A stretch of DNA of 64,000 nt from Planctomycetota bacterium. Its GTDB lineage: Bacteria; Planctomycetota; Phycisphaerae; UBA1845. The notes under the pieces are model-generated. The model was not told the DNA's origin. It searched no databases and was given only the letters and a program-made list of their open reading frames with translations. Positions 8,554 through 17,088 of the stretch are shown here, piece after piece. Position numbers and translations under genes: made by a program. The stretch's first letter is position 1; each line of letters begins with the position of its first letter. Location of the stretch: positions 1 to 64,000 of the forward strand of contig JACQFE010000011.1 in the NCBI GenBank assembly GCA_016200265.1. Reading direction: 5' to 3'.

Positions 8554-9414
8554 TCATTCTACACGTTCCATATGGAGAAGGCGTCGGAAGTCATCCTCGG
8601 TGAGGACACGAATCGACAGTCCCTTTGCTATGAGCGTCTCGGCTTTGCGTTGCTTCGAGCTTTTCTCATGGCCCGCTAGCTTACGTACATCTTGGTTGCC
8701 GACGACTAGAAGCGTTGTTGTCTTGTTCACCGATTCCGCGACCGTGCAACCCGTGCCTGCGGCTATCTCGGCTGCTTCTCCTCGCGGAATTGACAACGTG
8801 CCGGTGAATACTAGCACCTCACCTGCTAACGGACCCTCGGGATTCCCATCTCTCGCGATTTGCTCTGATTCAGCGAATATAGGTTGGCGCACACGGACGA
8901 GCCAATCGCTTAGCGTCCTTCCGGTTTCGGCGACGGCACGCAAAACGATCTCCCCAGCAGCGCGTGCGTCTTCACGTGCGTCATGGTGCTTGAACACAAT
9001 ACCCAAGCTCTTCGCTAAGTTTCCCAAACCGTAACCGCTGCGCGCGCAAGCGGACCACGCGCGGCGAGCAACCTTTGCGCTGTCAAGCCAGTTGCAGTTT
9101 AGGACTGGTAATTTGTATTTTTCGGCCGCCCGTGCGAGCGACAACCGGTCGAAGCCCGTGTGGCAGACAACAATCTCAGCGTTCAGAGATTCTTGCAACT
9201 TGTTGAACAAGTTCGGAAGCGTCGGCTCATGCCGCACTTTATCGTTCGTGATCCCGTGAATCGCGATATTCACTGGGTCAAAATCGTCTTCGGGATTCAC
9301 GAACCAGCCCGACGTTTCTACAGGCAAGCTGTCATGGAATTTCGCTATTCCAATTTGACAAATACTCGCAAGGTCGGCGTTTGCTGTTTCGACATCGATA
9401 GCGACAAATTTCAC
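8554..9414 (-). CDS. DEDDh 3'-5' exonuclease with C-terminal BRCT domain
   Basis: A DnaQ/RNase T-type exonuclease (residues 1-160) with DVE in MKFVAIDVETA, a central Asp in CHTGFDRLSL, and the H-x4-D motif in HHDAREDARA. The C-terminal 90 residues form a BRCT domain (LAGEVLVFTGTLSIPRGEA then VVGNQDVRKLAGHEKSSK), as in NAD-dependent ligases. The architecture suggests DNA repair or replication-associated trimming rather than the replicative epsilon subunit. ATG start. It sits between LPS-core genes with no obvious functional tie. The family call is firm, the role is inferred. Confidence 0.85.
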   Translation of the reverse strand: MKFVAIDVETANADLASICQIGIAKFHDSLPVETSGWFVNPEDDFDPVNIAIHGITNDKVRHEPTLPNLFNKLQESLNAEIVVCHTGFDRLSLARAAEKYKLPVLNCNWLDSAKVARRAWSACARSGYGLGNLAKSLGIVFKHHDAREDARAAGEIVLRAVAETGRTLSDWLVRVRQPIFAESEQIARDGNPEGPLAGEVLVFTGTLSIPRGEAAEIAAGTGCTVAESVNKTTTLLVVGNQDVRKLAGHEKSSKQRKAETLIAKGLSIRVLTEDDFRRLLHMERVE

Positions 9415-9514
9415 TTAGTCGCCTCCTCGCCCTTCTGCTTCTGCGCCATTTGAATAGCCTAATCTTCTCCGTACAAACGTCAACATGTTTCAACGCGGCA
9501 TTCGCTAAGGGAAT

Positions 9515-10399
9515 TCATATGCTAAGTTTTCGCCTTCGGGCCGCATCATGCCGGGCGATCGAAAGTGTCTTACCAATCACGCGATAGGCAAGGCGGCGGG
9601 CGGGGGTATTCAAATTGGAAAGTGAGAGATATTCCTTCAGCCAGCGGAGTCGATCCGTGCGAGTGATCAGCGGCGATGGGGCGGAATAATTGAGGGCCGC
9701 GAGGTCTTTGATGATCCATCGCTCGCGAAAATATCGCGGTCGCAGGACGCGCTGCAAGTCAATCAAGTGCAGGCTGGTTTGGTCGTTTGCTTGGGCATCA
9801 AAAAAAATATGCGATAAGTAGAGATCGCGATGGACAAATCCGGCGGCGTGAAATCGAGCGATAAGCGCGGCCAGCGGGGGAATCAAACGCCAGATAAGAG
9901 CCCGACTCACGGCGTTTGATACGGCAAGTTCTTTCTCCAAGGATTGTCCAGGAACTTCCGCAATCACAATCGCGCTGCGAACTTCGCACGTGCCGTCGAA
10001 TTGTTCGCCCAGCGCTATCGGCGTGGCACATGGAATCCCCGAGGCCTTCAACTCATTCAGCCAGTGCCATTCGATGCCGGCCAGCGATTTCGCACCGGAT
10101 TGTGAGCGAGCAATCTCGCGTCGCGCCTGTCGCGGAGCATGATCGTACCGCTTGAGATAACAGATGCGCGTCGCGTCGTCGTCGCGCAAGTTGATTCGCA
10201 AGCGTTCGCGCCAGTGATCCAAACCCGGTTTCCTCAACGCTTTGTTCGCATCATCTCCTCTGCTTTCGCGCAATTCAAATAACGTCGCGACATCCGTCAG
10301 ATTGTTCTCGCGCATCAGTGATTCAAATTCGGGTTGCACAATCAAATCGTTCAGCAGGATGAAACTCTCGGAGCTTGTGTGAACGGGCGGAGCGGTCAT
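9515..10399 (-). CDS. WaaP/InaA-family lipopolysaccharide core kinase
   Basis: Protein-kinase-fold enzyme of the Kdo/WaaP (RfaP) family, which phosphorylates inner-core sugars of LPS. The catalytic loop is GFVHRDLYLSHIFFD and the metal-binding motif is LHLIDLQRV (Asp in place of DFG). The start is ATG 10399, which overlaps the stop of the heptosyltransferase gene as ATGA, so the two genes are translationally coupled. The longer open frame upstream (to 10528) only reads through the neighbour's 3' end. About 294 residues. Heptose-kinase specificity is inferred from the coupling with the GT9 gene. Confidence 0.85.
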   Translation of the reverse strand: MTAPPVHTSSESFILLNDLIVQPEFESLMRENNLTDVATLFELRESRGDDANKALRKPGLDHWRERLRINLRDDDATRICYLKRYDHAPRQARREIARSQSGAKSLAGIEWHWLNELKASGIPCATPIALGEQFDGTCEVRSAIVIAEVPGQSLEKELAVSNAVSRALIWRLIPPLAALIARFHAAGFVHRDLYLSHIFFDAQANDQTSLHLIDLQRVLRPRYFRERWIIKDLAALNYSAPSPLITRTDRLRWLKEYLSLSNLNTPARRLAYRVIGKTLSIARHDAARRRKLSI

Positions 10400-11769
10400 C
10401 GTGCCGCGCTCGCAGGACGCCGCGACGCCAGCAAGTCGCGAGCGGCCTCGACCACCATGTCCACCGTCACGTCGGTCATGCAGCGATGATGACCGAGCGG
10501 ACAGATTTTCTGCTGACACGGTCCGCAATCAATATTCACGCGAACGATTCGCTCATTCTCATGGCTTGTGGCCGTCCAATCGGGATGGGTCGGGCCAAAG
10601 ATCGTGACAACCGGCACGTTGAGTGCTTTCGCGAAGTGCCGTGGCCCGGCGTCGTTGCAAATGAGCAAATCGCAGCGCTGGATGAGCGATTTCAACTGTC
10701 CGAGCGTGAGCAGTGGGGCATCGAGCACGTGGCTGTCGCGATGAGTCGCGCGTCCGATTTCACGAGCAATCGATTCCTCGCCCGGGCCGCATGTGATGAC
10801 AATCGCCGCATCATCTTCTTCGACGAGCCGATTCGCGGCCGCGGAAAATCGATCCGGCGGCCAGCATTTCGACGCCCCAAATTTCGCGCCTGGACTCAGT
10901 ACGACCAATGGGTGCTTATCGGCGATGCCCATGGTGCGCAGTCGCGCTTCGACCGTCGTATCATCGTCAGGCGTCGTGAATAGTTCCAACCTATCGCCCG
11001 GCCGCTCGCAGCCGATCGATTCCACGAGGTCGGCGTAATAGTGAACCATCGGCATGGGAATGAACGCGCCCGGCGATCGCGGCAAATGCTTTCCGACCAT
11101 GACCGGTGCGTGCGGGCCGGAGGGCTTCGTCGAGCAATCGCAGTCCGCGCCGTACCAATGGTGAGATGGATGACAGTTTCCGGATACGCCGGAGCACTTG
11201 TAGCGTGGGTCTTGCTCCTGGTATTTGTAGGGTGGGCCGTGCCCACCTTCTGCGCTAACCCCCCTTGATCCCCCCTTGGTAAGGGGGGAGTCGCCATTAC
11301 CGATCCGATGATTATCCCCTTGAATGTGATAAATGCTTCGACGACGATTTTTCACCGGAACTCGATCAGTAAGTAACCAACCGCGGCTATCGCGATGGTA
11401 TCCGATGCGTCGGGGAATCCGCGCCGCCCACGCGGTGAATGCCGAACGAAATGAATTGGGAAATAGAATCGCGCAATCGAATTGGCGGTTGCGAAGCTCC
11501 TTGATGAATCGCCGATACTCGTTCGAAAATATGGATCGCCGCCGCTTGTCAGGCCATTCCAACATACCATCCATCCAGTCGCCGCCGCGCACGAGCTCGC
11601 GCAAATTCGGCTCCATCAGAAACGTAATCCGGGACTCGCGAAATCGGTTTCGAATGGCCCGCAACGCCGGCGTGGCCATCACAAAATCGCCCACCCACGT
11701 CGGAAGAATGACGAGAATACGAAGTGGATCACTCTCAAAATGGAAGCGCGCCTCAGGCATGAAGGGCAT
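10396..11769 (-). CDS. ADP-heptose:LPS heptosyltransferase-like GT9 enzyme
   Basis: Likely adds heptose to the LPS inner core. The N-terminal Rossmann lobe has RILVILPTWVGDFVMATPAL. The C-terminal lobe has VVLSPGAKFGASKCWPPDRF, CNDAGPRHFAKALNVPVV, FGPTHPDWT and the Cys-rich CGPCQQKICPLGHHRCM. At 457 residues it is about 100 longer than usual WaaF. Much of the excess is an insert at residues about 155-215, encoded by repeat DNA, with translations such as SPLTKGGSRGV and GHGPPYKYQEQDPRYK. Whether the protein folds with this insert is unknown. Downstream gene: WaaP-like kinase, ATGA overlap. Confidence 0.85.
   Translation of the reverse strand: MPFMPEARFHFESDPLRILVILPTWVGDFVMATPALRAIRNRFRESRITFLMEPNLRELVRGGDWMDGMLEWPDKRRRSIFSNEYRRFIKELRNRQFDCAILFPNSFRSAFTAWAARIPRRIGYHRDSRGWLLTDRVPVKNRRRSIYHIQGDNHRIGNGDSPLTKGGSRGVSAEGGHGPPYKYQEQDPRYKCSGVSGNCHPSHHWYGADCDCSTKPSGPHAPVMVGKHLPRSPGAFIPMPMVHYYADLVESIGCERPGDRLELFTTPDDDTTVEARLRTMGIADKHPLVVLSPGAKFGASKCWPPDRFSAAANRLVEEDDAAIVITCGPGEESIAREIGRATHRDSHVLDAPLLTLGQLKSLIQRCDLLICNDAGPRHFAKALNVPVVTIFGPTHPDWTATSHENERIVRVNIDCGPCQQKICPLGHHRCMTDVTVDMVVEAARDLLASRRPASAAR
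11199..11290. repeat. Two repeat families in tandem inside the heptosyltransferase gene
   Basis: Left part (11199-11252) holds a direct/inverted repeat with GTAGGGTGGGCCGTGCCCAC; right part (11258-11290) is the CCCCCTT-n-AAGGGGGG palindrome. Both are read in frame on the minus strand. Confidence 0.75.
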
Positions 11770-11801
11770 TCTACCTTGCTGCTCCGCATACCCAAGCGCG
11801 T

Positions 11802-12848
11802 TTAACTATTGATCAGCCAAATGAGAGGATATGCGACAATCGGAGCCGCAAGAATTGCAATAATTTGGGCCGCGATGGCAACACCGAAACTATGAGGCAT
11901 CTTGAGGTGGTATTTGTAGGCGCACCTCAAGGACCAAACTACATGCAGAATCACCAATACTCCGGCAAAAAAATAGACTTCGTCGGCGGTATTCGCTCCA
12001 TATCTTGTACTTCCTGTGAAAATCCAAGACCCGTTGGAATAACTCACGTAGCGGCTCCCGACGACAATGTTCACCATAAGGTCGGACACAATCGTCGCGA
12101 TAATGACAGTTGCTGGCATTGTATAGGCAACGATTCGAAGCACATGAACGGTTCGCAGGCTGAAACGTCGCATAGATTGCTGGAAAATTAAAAGAGCTCC
12201 AAAGCTTGTCGCCCACCATGCGGCAATCAAGATGGGAAATTGCAACGGCGGCAGCGACAGGATTGTCCTCAGTGCATTCGACACGGTATACGAAATGGGG
12301 ATCTGACCCCCCTGCATATACGCCACCCAAACTGGCCAAGCAACCAAGTCAAACACATGAACGAGCGTGATAGTAAATAGAAGGAGGACAAGCGAAATGA
12401 GCAATTGGCAAACGAGTGGAACTCGTTGCGGCGGGTCGTGAAGTTGCATCGTCCGCCAGAACTTGCGCGGGCGGAGCGACATCCACCATGTGCGAATGAA
12501 CGAACGGATTGGCCGATCACGCCAGCGGTATTCAAAGTAGGGGAGCCGCTGGCGATGAAAGCGGGCGAGAGCTTCTTCCCACGTGAATTGTGAGCCGCAT
12601 TCCGGGCAGCGAGTCTCGCGCAGGCCATAAAGGTGATAGCCGCATTTCTTGCAGGTCAGTTGTTCGATGGGAACAGCGTCGGCCCAATCGAACCTCAGCC
12701 CGCATGATTTGCATTTCGGGTCCGTTTGACCGCGAAGGTCCGCGCCGCAACGGGCGCATCCGACATGAAATGGCACATTGTCCCAATCGGGGGAGTTTCC
12801 ATCGTGATTGCGCGGCGCTTCCGAAATGGCAGCGGGAGAATCGGCCAC
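11802..12848 (-). CDS. Membrane protein with two N-terminal zinc ribbons
   Basis: 348 residues, family not recognised. The N-terminus has two CxxC...CxxC ribbons (CARCGADLRG...CKSCG at about 31-52, and CKKCGYHLYG...CPECG at about 66-87), followed by a basic/aromatic linker and about five hydrophobic segments in the C-terminal 200 residues (for example LLISLVLLLFTITLVHVF). Yip1-like topology is possible but not shown. ATG start; about 30 bases separate its end from the heptosyltransferase start, so it may lead that transcript. Function unknown. Confidence 0.65.
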   Translation of the reverse strand: MADSPAAISEAPRNHDGNSPDWDNVPFHVGCARCGADLRGQTDPKCKSCGLRFDWADAVPIEQLTCKKCGYHLYGLRETRCPECGSQFTWEEALARFHRQRLPYFEYRWRDRPIRSFIRTWWMSLRPRKFWRTMQLHDPPQRVPLVCQLLISLVLLLFTITLVHVFDLVAWPVWVAYMQGGQIPISYTVSNALRTILSLPPLQFPILIAAWWATSFGALLIFQQSMRRFSLRTVHVLRIVAYTMPATVIIATIVSDLMVNIVVGSRYVSYSNGSWIFTGSTRYGANTADEVYFFAGVLVILHVVWSLRCAYKYHLKMPHSFGVAIAAQIIAILAAPIVAYPLIWLINS

Positions 12849-12907
12849 GCTCCAATTGTTGGCAGCGCGGCGCTCAGCGTCAAGAAACTGACACCGGGAA
12901 TTGCATG

Positions 12908-14047
12908 CTACGCGCCAGGTTTTTTGGCCTGGATTCGGTTCCCCGACAGATCCACGATTTCCAAAAGCGATTTGAATTCATCGCCGACCAGCCGCTCGCT
13001 CAGTTCCTCGCCGGTCATTTTGGCCTTGATGCGAAAAACGGCCGTTCCTTTGGACAGTGTCTGATTCACGTTCTTGATCTTGTCCGGGTCAATGTCCTGA
13101 ATCTTCTTTTTGAGCTTGATGGCGTCGGCCATGTTCATGCCTTCAACCTCAAGTGTGATCTCGCCGCCGGCGCTGATGTGAGTCGCCCATTGCTTCATCA
13201 CGTTGACATAGCAGCGATCGACAAGTTCCTGACCGGCCCCTTCGAGCGCCTTCTTGCCGGCCTGCGGCGATGAATTCGCATACCCACGCGCGCCGCCACG
13301 CCAATTCGGAAGCGATTCGCTGGCAAGAAGCTGAGCCGAGTCGGTGTAGAACATCTTGATGTTGCCGTCGCCGTTGTACATCATGGCCGGTTCACCGGCG
13401 AGTTCTTTGATGCCCGCGTTATTGGCCTGTGCCGTGCCTGTGATAAAAATTTGCGCCCCAAAATTTTTCGCAATGGCCTGCATCTTGGCAACATTGTTTT
13501 CCGCCGAAGCATCGGCTAATTCTTTCTGGGCAATCGCATCGATTTGTGCCCGCGACTTGAGATCGAACCCAGCCGCGAGAAGTTTGTTTTCGATCTGCGA
13601 TTCGAGAATGCTGCTGTCCTGAATCACGCCGTCAATACGTTCAAGAATGTAGATTGCGATTTTCGGCCGACCGATCTGATCGAGCACGTTTTGCACTTCG
13701 CCCCAGGTGGAGGCGATCGCGGTCTTGCTTACCAATGCCTTGATTTTGCAGAATTTCGTGCCGCCGGCACCGTCGCCTTTTTCGAGGATCTTAAAGTCTT
13801 TCACGATGCCGTCCGCGCGAGCATAGATGGTGTCACGAACGAGCTGGAAATTTTCGACATTGCTATGCGACGAAATTTCCGCGCCGCCGCCTTGCTCGAG
13901 CGCCTTTCGCAGTGCGTCATTTTTCGCGGAGTCGTCGCTGATGCCCTCGCCTGTGACCGTTACCTCAACTACGTCCGCCTGACCGAAGGCAGGTACCGTC
14001 AGGCCGCACAAAATCGATCCTGTAATGACCGCATGTTTCCACGACAT
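12908..14047 (-). CDS. Exported FlgT/LPP20-like protein
   Basis: 379 residues with a Sec signal peptide (MSWKHAVITGSILCGLTVPAFGQA). The region after it (VTVTGEGISDDSAKNDALRKALEQGGG) matches the pattern of FlgT-N/LPP20-type domains, where an alanine-rich helix follows a VTVTGEG strand. A central segment (DRIGRPKIAIYILERIDGV to IFITGTAQA) resembles the flagellar-assembly or curli-assembly type nucleotide-like fold found in exported accessory proteins. ATG 14047 is chosen over the longer frame (14086) because GGAG lies 8 bases upstream and the signal peptide begins there. There are no flagellar genes in the window, so a flagellar role is unsupported. Confidence 0.65.
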   Translation of the reverse strand: MSWKHAVITGSILCGLTVPAFGQADVVEVTVTGEGISDDSAKNDALRKALEQGGGAEISSHSNVENFQLVRDTIYARADGIVKDFKILEKGDGAGGTKFCKIKALVSKTAIASTWGEVQNVLDQIGRPKIAIYILERIDGVIQDSSILESQIENKLLAAGFDLKSRAQIDAIAQKELADASAENNVAKMQAIAKNFGAQIFITGTAQANNAGIKELAGEPAMMYNGDGNIKMFYTDSAQLLASESLPNWRGGARGYANSSPQAGKKALEGAGQELVDRCYVNVMKQWATHISAGGEITLEVEGMNMADAIKLKKKIQDIDPDKIKNVNQTLSKGTAVFRIKAKMTGEELSERLVGDEFKSLLEIVDLSGNRIQAKKPGA

Positions 14048-14155
14048 AGTTTTTCTCCGAAATGACTCGACCTGTGCATCGCGCACAAACGAGCCAAAAC
14101 TATCTACAAACCAAGACTCGCCAAGAGCCGCGCGGTTAGAATGAGGAGTTAGTGG

Positions 14156-14173
14156 GGTGCATCTTGATGCACC
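14156..14173. repeat. Short perfect palindrome GGTGCATC-TT-GATGCACC
   Basis: An 8-bp stem with a TT loop in the 300-base spacer between divergent exported-protein genes. A near-identical copy lies at 29455-29472 and a fragment at about 14223. The rest of the spacer (14048-14356) shows nothing else recognisable. Confidence 0.6.
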
Positions 14174-14356
14174 AATCCGAACGGGCCCCGCGCTCGCGCT
14201 TGGGGTTCGGATCAGTTATAGCGGGTGCATCGATGACCCTGCCGCCTCAACCAGTCGATAGAATACCGGAAAGCTGCTGACGCGGACAGTCCATTTAGAC
14301 TATGATGGATTGTGGTGGATTTGGGGTCGCATGGTCATAGGCACTCGCGGAAATCG

Positions 14357-15208
14357 ATGAGAAAAGGATCAAGGGCATTCGCAGTTGTTTTCGGCTTGGC
14401 GCCGCTCGCCGGCTGCGTGAAGGTATTGCCCCCGGAACCGGCCGTACTTTTCTCCGTTCCGCTTTCGATCGACGGCAAGCCCGTCGATGCGGCCATCGTT
14501 GATACCGGCGGCGAATATGACGTCATCCTTCGCCAGGCGTACGGCCTTCAGATCGTCGGCAAGGCCCACGTTCTCGCGTTCGACGGTCCCGAATCGGTCG
14601 ACGTGACACGAGGGTTCAATTTCACGGCCGGAGGGATCGATTCCACTGCGGATTTGGCCCTAGTTGGCTTGTCGGTTTGCGACTGCAATGGCGTGGGCTT
14701 CCAATTTTTCCGCAAAGAGCGGACCGTTCTGGCGATTGACTTCGGCGCCTTGAACGCCGGCTTTCAACCGAATGTTCCCACCGACGGGCTACACGTCGAT
14801 TTTGCGAAAGCGCCGGAAGGACTTGCGGACTTCGACAGCTCATTCGTTGACGTGTTCATTCAGGCGAACGCGGGCGATACTCCCGTTCACCTCACCGCGC
14901 TCTTCGACACCGGTACGAATATCACCATTCTGCGGCGCGGAATTCTGATCGACCCGTTTCAACTTTCCGCCAATCTTCAGGGCATTCTCATTCATCATCC
15001 CATGCTCGGGACTGTTTCGGTGACGGCCACACTCTTCGACACGCCGGGCCTGCCCGACATGGTCATCGGTACGGATGTCATGAGCGCCTGGGGCCAGCGC
15101 TGGTATTTTTCTTATAATGAGATTGGTGGCACGACCGTCGTTATCCCTTGGCCCGATGGCGAGTCAACTCCGTCTGCGAACTCTCAGACATCTGCCACTG
15201 CACCATAA
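14357..15208 (+). CDS. Lipoprotein with two retropepsin-like DTG motifs
   Basis: A 283-residue predicted lipoprotein: MRKGSRAFAVVFGLAPLAGC ends in an LAGC lipobox. The mature part has two aspartic-protease-like active-site motifs about 135 residues apart, AIVDTGGEYDVIL and ALFDTGTNITILR, each after a beta-rich stretch, as in bilobal pepsin-like or duplicated retropepsin folds. ATG 14357 is preferred to an upstream GTG (14312) because the signal sequence starts there. It converges on, and overlaps by 68 bases, the phosphopantetheinyl transferase gene. Protease activity is inferred from the motifs only. Confidence 0.7.
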   Translation: MRKGSRAFAVVFGLAPLAGCVKVLPPEPAVLFSVPLSIDGKPVDAAIVDTGGEYDVILRQAYGLQIVGKAHVLAFDGPESVDVTRGFNFTAGGIDSTADLALVGLSVCDCNGVGFQFFRKERTVLAIDFGALNAGFQPNVPTDGLHVDFAKAPEGLADFDSSFVDVFIQANAGDTPVHLTALFDTGTNITILRRGILIDPFQLSANLQGILIHHPMLGTVSVTATLFDTPGLPDMVIGTDVMSAWGQRWYFSYNEIGGTTVVIPWPDGESTPSANSQTSATAP

Positions 15209-15743
15209 CGTCGTTGCAAGTGACGGCGGCGACGTGATCCGAAAACAAGAAGTGTTCCACATGCCAATCTCGATTGCGAAATCGAAGCGTACAATGGACG
15301 GATGATGTGATCTCAAGGAACACGCATTCAAGCAGCCAGCCAATTCCCTTACCGTTCGCCTTGAGCACGGCCTCTTTTGCTGTCCACATTCGAAAGAATG
15401 AATCCCACGATCGCTCGCCGACTCCTTGCCACTCATTCGCGCTGGCGACGGATTCGAAAACTCCCTCGCGACGAGGCCGAATTTTCTCAAGGTCAATTCC
15501 AGCGGGTTCGCGCGAGACGACCGCAGCTGCCCACTCACGCGTATGTGCAATCGACCAATGCCAACCATCATTCGGTTGCGGCACGCCGTTAGCGTCCTTC
15601 AGCCATCCATTCTCCGGTGCTCGACAGATGCGAGCGCACTCGGCTAAAGCCAGTCGTGCATACCGACTTTGTTCCGCGACGTGATCAGCCGGCGACTGCG
15701 CCGCTGATGCCGCAATCGGCATAAGCACAGGTCGAAGAATCAT
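15141..15743 (-). CDS. 4'-phosphopantetheinyl transferase (Sfp/AcpT type)
   Basis: Transfers phosphopantetheine from CoA to a carrier protein. Family motifs: [16 protein letters not shown], the Mg-binding [10 protein letters not shown], and [17 protein letters not shown]. About 200 residues. The start ATG 15743 overlaps the FabI-like gene's stop as ATGA; the much longer open frame upstream is a shadow of that gene. It is the last gene of a five-gene operon (two CrtI-like desaturases, FabZ-like, FabI-like, this one), suggesting it activates an acyl carrier protein dedicated to that pathway, though no ACP gene is in the window. Confidence 0.9.
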   Translation of the reverse strand: MILRPVLMPIAASAAQSPADHVAEQSRYARLALAECARICRAPENGWLKDANGVPQPNDGWHWSIAHTREWAAAVVSREPAGIDLEKIRPRREGVFESVASANEWQGVGERSWDSFFRMWTAKEAVLKANGKGIGWLLECVFLEITSSVHCTLRFRNRDWHVEHFLFSDHVAAVTCNDVMVQWQMSESSQTELTRHRAKG

Positions 15744-16561
15744 TTGGAATCGGCGGGCCAGACGCCCTGAAGCGTGTGCTTGACGATGGATTGGTCGAAG
15801 TAATTCGTGCTCATTCCCGCATCCACGATGATGCCCTGAGCGTTGATGCCGCTCGATCGCTCGCTGAGGAGAAACAGCGTCGCCGCGGCGACTTCCGTTG
15901 TTGTCACGCCTTGCTTTCGAAGCGTCGCTTGCTCTGCAAAAAGATAGTGTTCGAGGTAACCTGGAATTCCCGCGGATGCCTGTGTCTTCAGTGGTCCGGC
16001 ACACACAGCGTTGAAGCGGACTTCTGAATTCGAGCTGAATGACTTCGCGAGCATGGCGATCGAAGAATCCAGGGCCGCCTTCACCGGGGCCATGTAGCCG
16101 TAGCTTTCGACGGCCATTCGCGTGGTGGAAATCGAAATCGTGACCACGCTTGCGGTTCGGTCGAGAATTCGTGCAAAGGCATGGCTCAAAGCGATCAGGG
16201 AGAAACAGCTCACCGAAACGCACTGAAGAAAATCCTGCCGGCTGACTTCGTGAAACTTGCCGGAAAAACCCTCATAATTCGCGAATGCGATCGAATGAAC
16301 GATTCCGTGCAATTTCGGATGCTTTCGAGAAACACATTCGGCCAGGTCAGCAATCTGGTCGTCGCGTTCCACATCGCACACAAAGACATCACACGAAGGA
16401 AGCAGTCGCAGGGCCGCCTCGCGCCGCGCGTCACTGTGCACTCCGCCCACGACCGTCGCACCCTCTTCGAGCAACTGTGAGGCCACCTGATACGCGACGC
16501 TTTTTTTGTTCGCAACTCCCATGACGAGAAAAGTCTTGTCTTTCAGGTCAAGAAAGCTCAC
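15740..16561 (-). CDS. fabI: Enoyl-ACP reductase, FabI family
   Basis: NAD(P)H-dependent reduction of trans-2-enoyl-ACP (SDR superfamily). The start GTG 16561 (GTGA overlap with the dehydratase stop) gives a classical N-terminus [20 protein letters not shown]. Catalytic Tyr-x6-Lys is YGYMAPVK. The cofactor loop and the C-terminal [13 protein letters not shown] region are in place. 273 residues. Its position between a FabZ-like dehydratase and a phosphopantetheinyl transferase suggests it serves a specialised acyl or polyene pathway, but it could also be the housekeeping FabI; the rest of the genome would decide. Confidence 0.9.
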   Translation of the reverse strand: MSFLDLKDKTFLVMGVANKKSVAYQVASQLLEEGATVVGGVHSDARREAALRLLPSCDVFVCDVERDDQIADLAECVSRKHPKLHGIVHSIAFANYEGFSGKFHEVSRQDFLQCVSVSCFSLIALSHAFARILDRTASVVTISISTTRMAVESYGYMAPVKAALDSSIAMLAKSFSSNSEVRFNAVCAGPLKTQASAGIPGYLEHYLFAEQATLRKQGVTTTEVAAATLFLLSERSSGINAQGIIVDAGMSTNYFDQSIVKHTLQGVWPADSK

Positions 16562-17088
16562 GATTCGTGCGCTCCATTCGCCACCAACATGCAAGTGAAC
16601 GTGACACGTAGAACTTGTTGACCATTCGATGTCATTCGCGCGGTCATCGAATACGCTTTGTCCACGGCATCATCGAGAATTACTTCTGTATTCAGCGTTT
16701 CTCCGGGCCGCACGAGCCGCTTGAACCGTGCATCGCCAATTCGCGTGAGCACCGGTGTCGGACCTTGAGTGGCTAACTCTGAAACCCCTCTCCCTTCCAG
16801 GGAGAGGGGCAGCGGTGAGGGTTCAAGCAATTGGGATTGGGATCTTCCTTCAACGTGAGCCGCGCGATTCAAGAGCAGAGCCGCGCCGGACTGAAAACAA
16901 CACTCGCAAAGCAGCACACCGGGCATGATCGGATTTCCAGGATAATGCCCGCGAAAGAAATCCGCATCCGGTCGCACAAGCGTTCGCGTCACAATCCGCG
17001 ATTCGCTTGCCTCCAAAATCTCATCCACAAAAAGAAACGGCGATCGATGCGGAATTCGCTCCAGCAGTGAGGGGCAGGTGTCATTCAT
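16558..17088 (-). CDS. FabZ-like 3-hydroxyacyl-ACP dehydratase
   Basis: Hot-dog-fold dehydratase, 176 residues, with [17 protein letters not shown], the catalytic His in [16 protein letters not shown] and the Glu in the following helix, and [14 protein letters not shown]. The start ATG 17088 overlaps the stop of the upstream FAD desaturase (ATGA). Residues about 80-112 are a non-family insert ([15 protein letters not shown]) encoded by a palindromic repeat. It lies in a surface loop between the helix and the following strands. Third gene of the desaturase operon. Confidence 0.87.
   Translation of the reverse strand: MNDTCPSLLERIPHRSPFLFVDEILEASESRIVTRTLVRPDADFFRGHYPGNPIMPGVLLCECCFQSGAALLLNRAAHVEGRSQSQLLEPSPLPLSLEGRGVSELATQGPTPVLTRIGDARFKRLVRPGETLNTEVILDDAVDKAYSMTARMTSNGQQVLRVTFTCMLVANGAHES
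16782..16822. repeat. Palindromic repeat inside the FabZ-like gene
   Basis: CCCCTCTCCC-TTCCA-GGGAGAGGGG with a GGTGAGGG tail. A different sequence from the cysS-type repeat but the same layout, and again read in frame. Confidence 0.7.

Noticed and set aside
15744..16223. Upstream extension that would make the phosphopantetheinyl transferase 360 residues long
   Set aside because: The extra residues read the FabI-like gene in another frame; the ATGA at 15743 gives a family-length protein.
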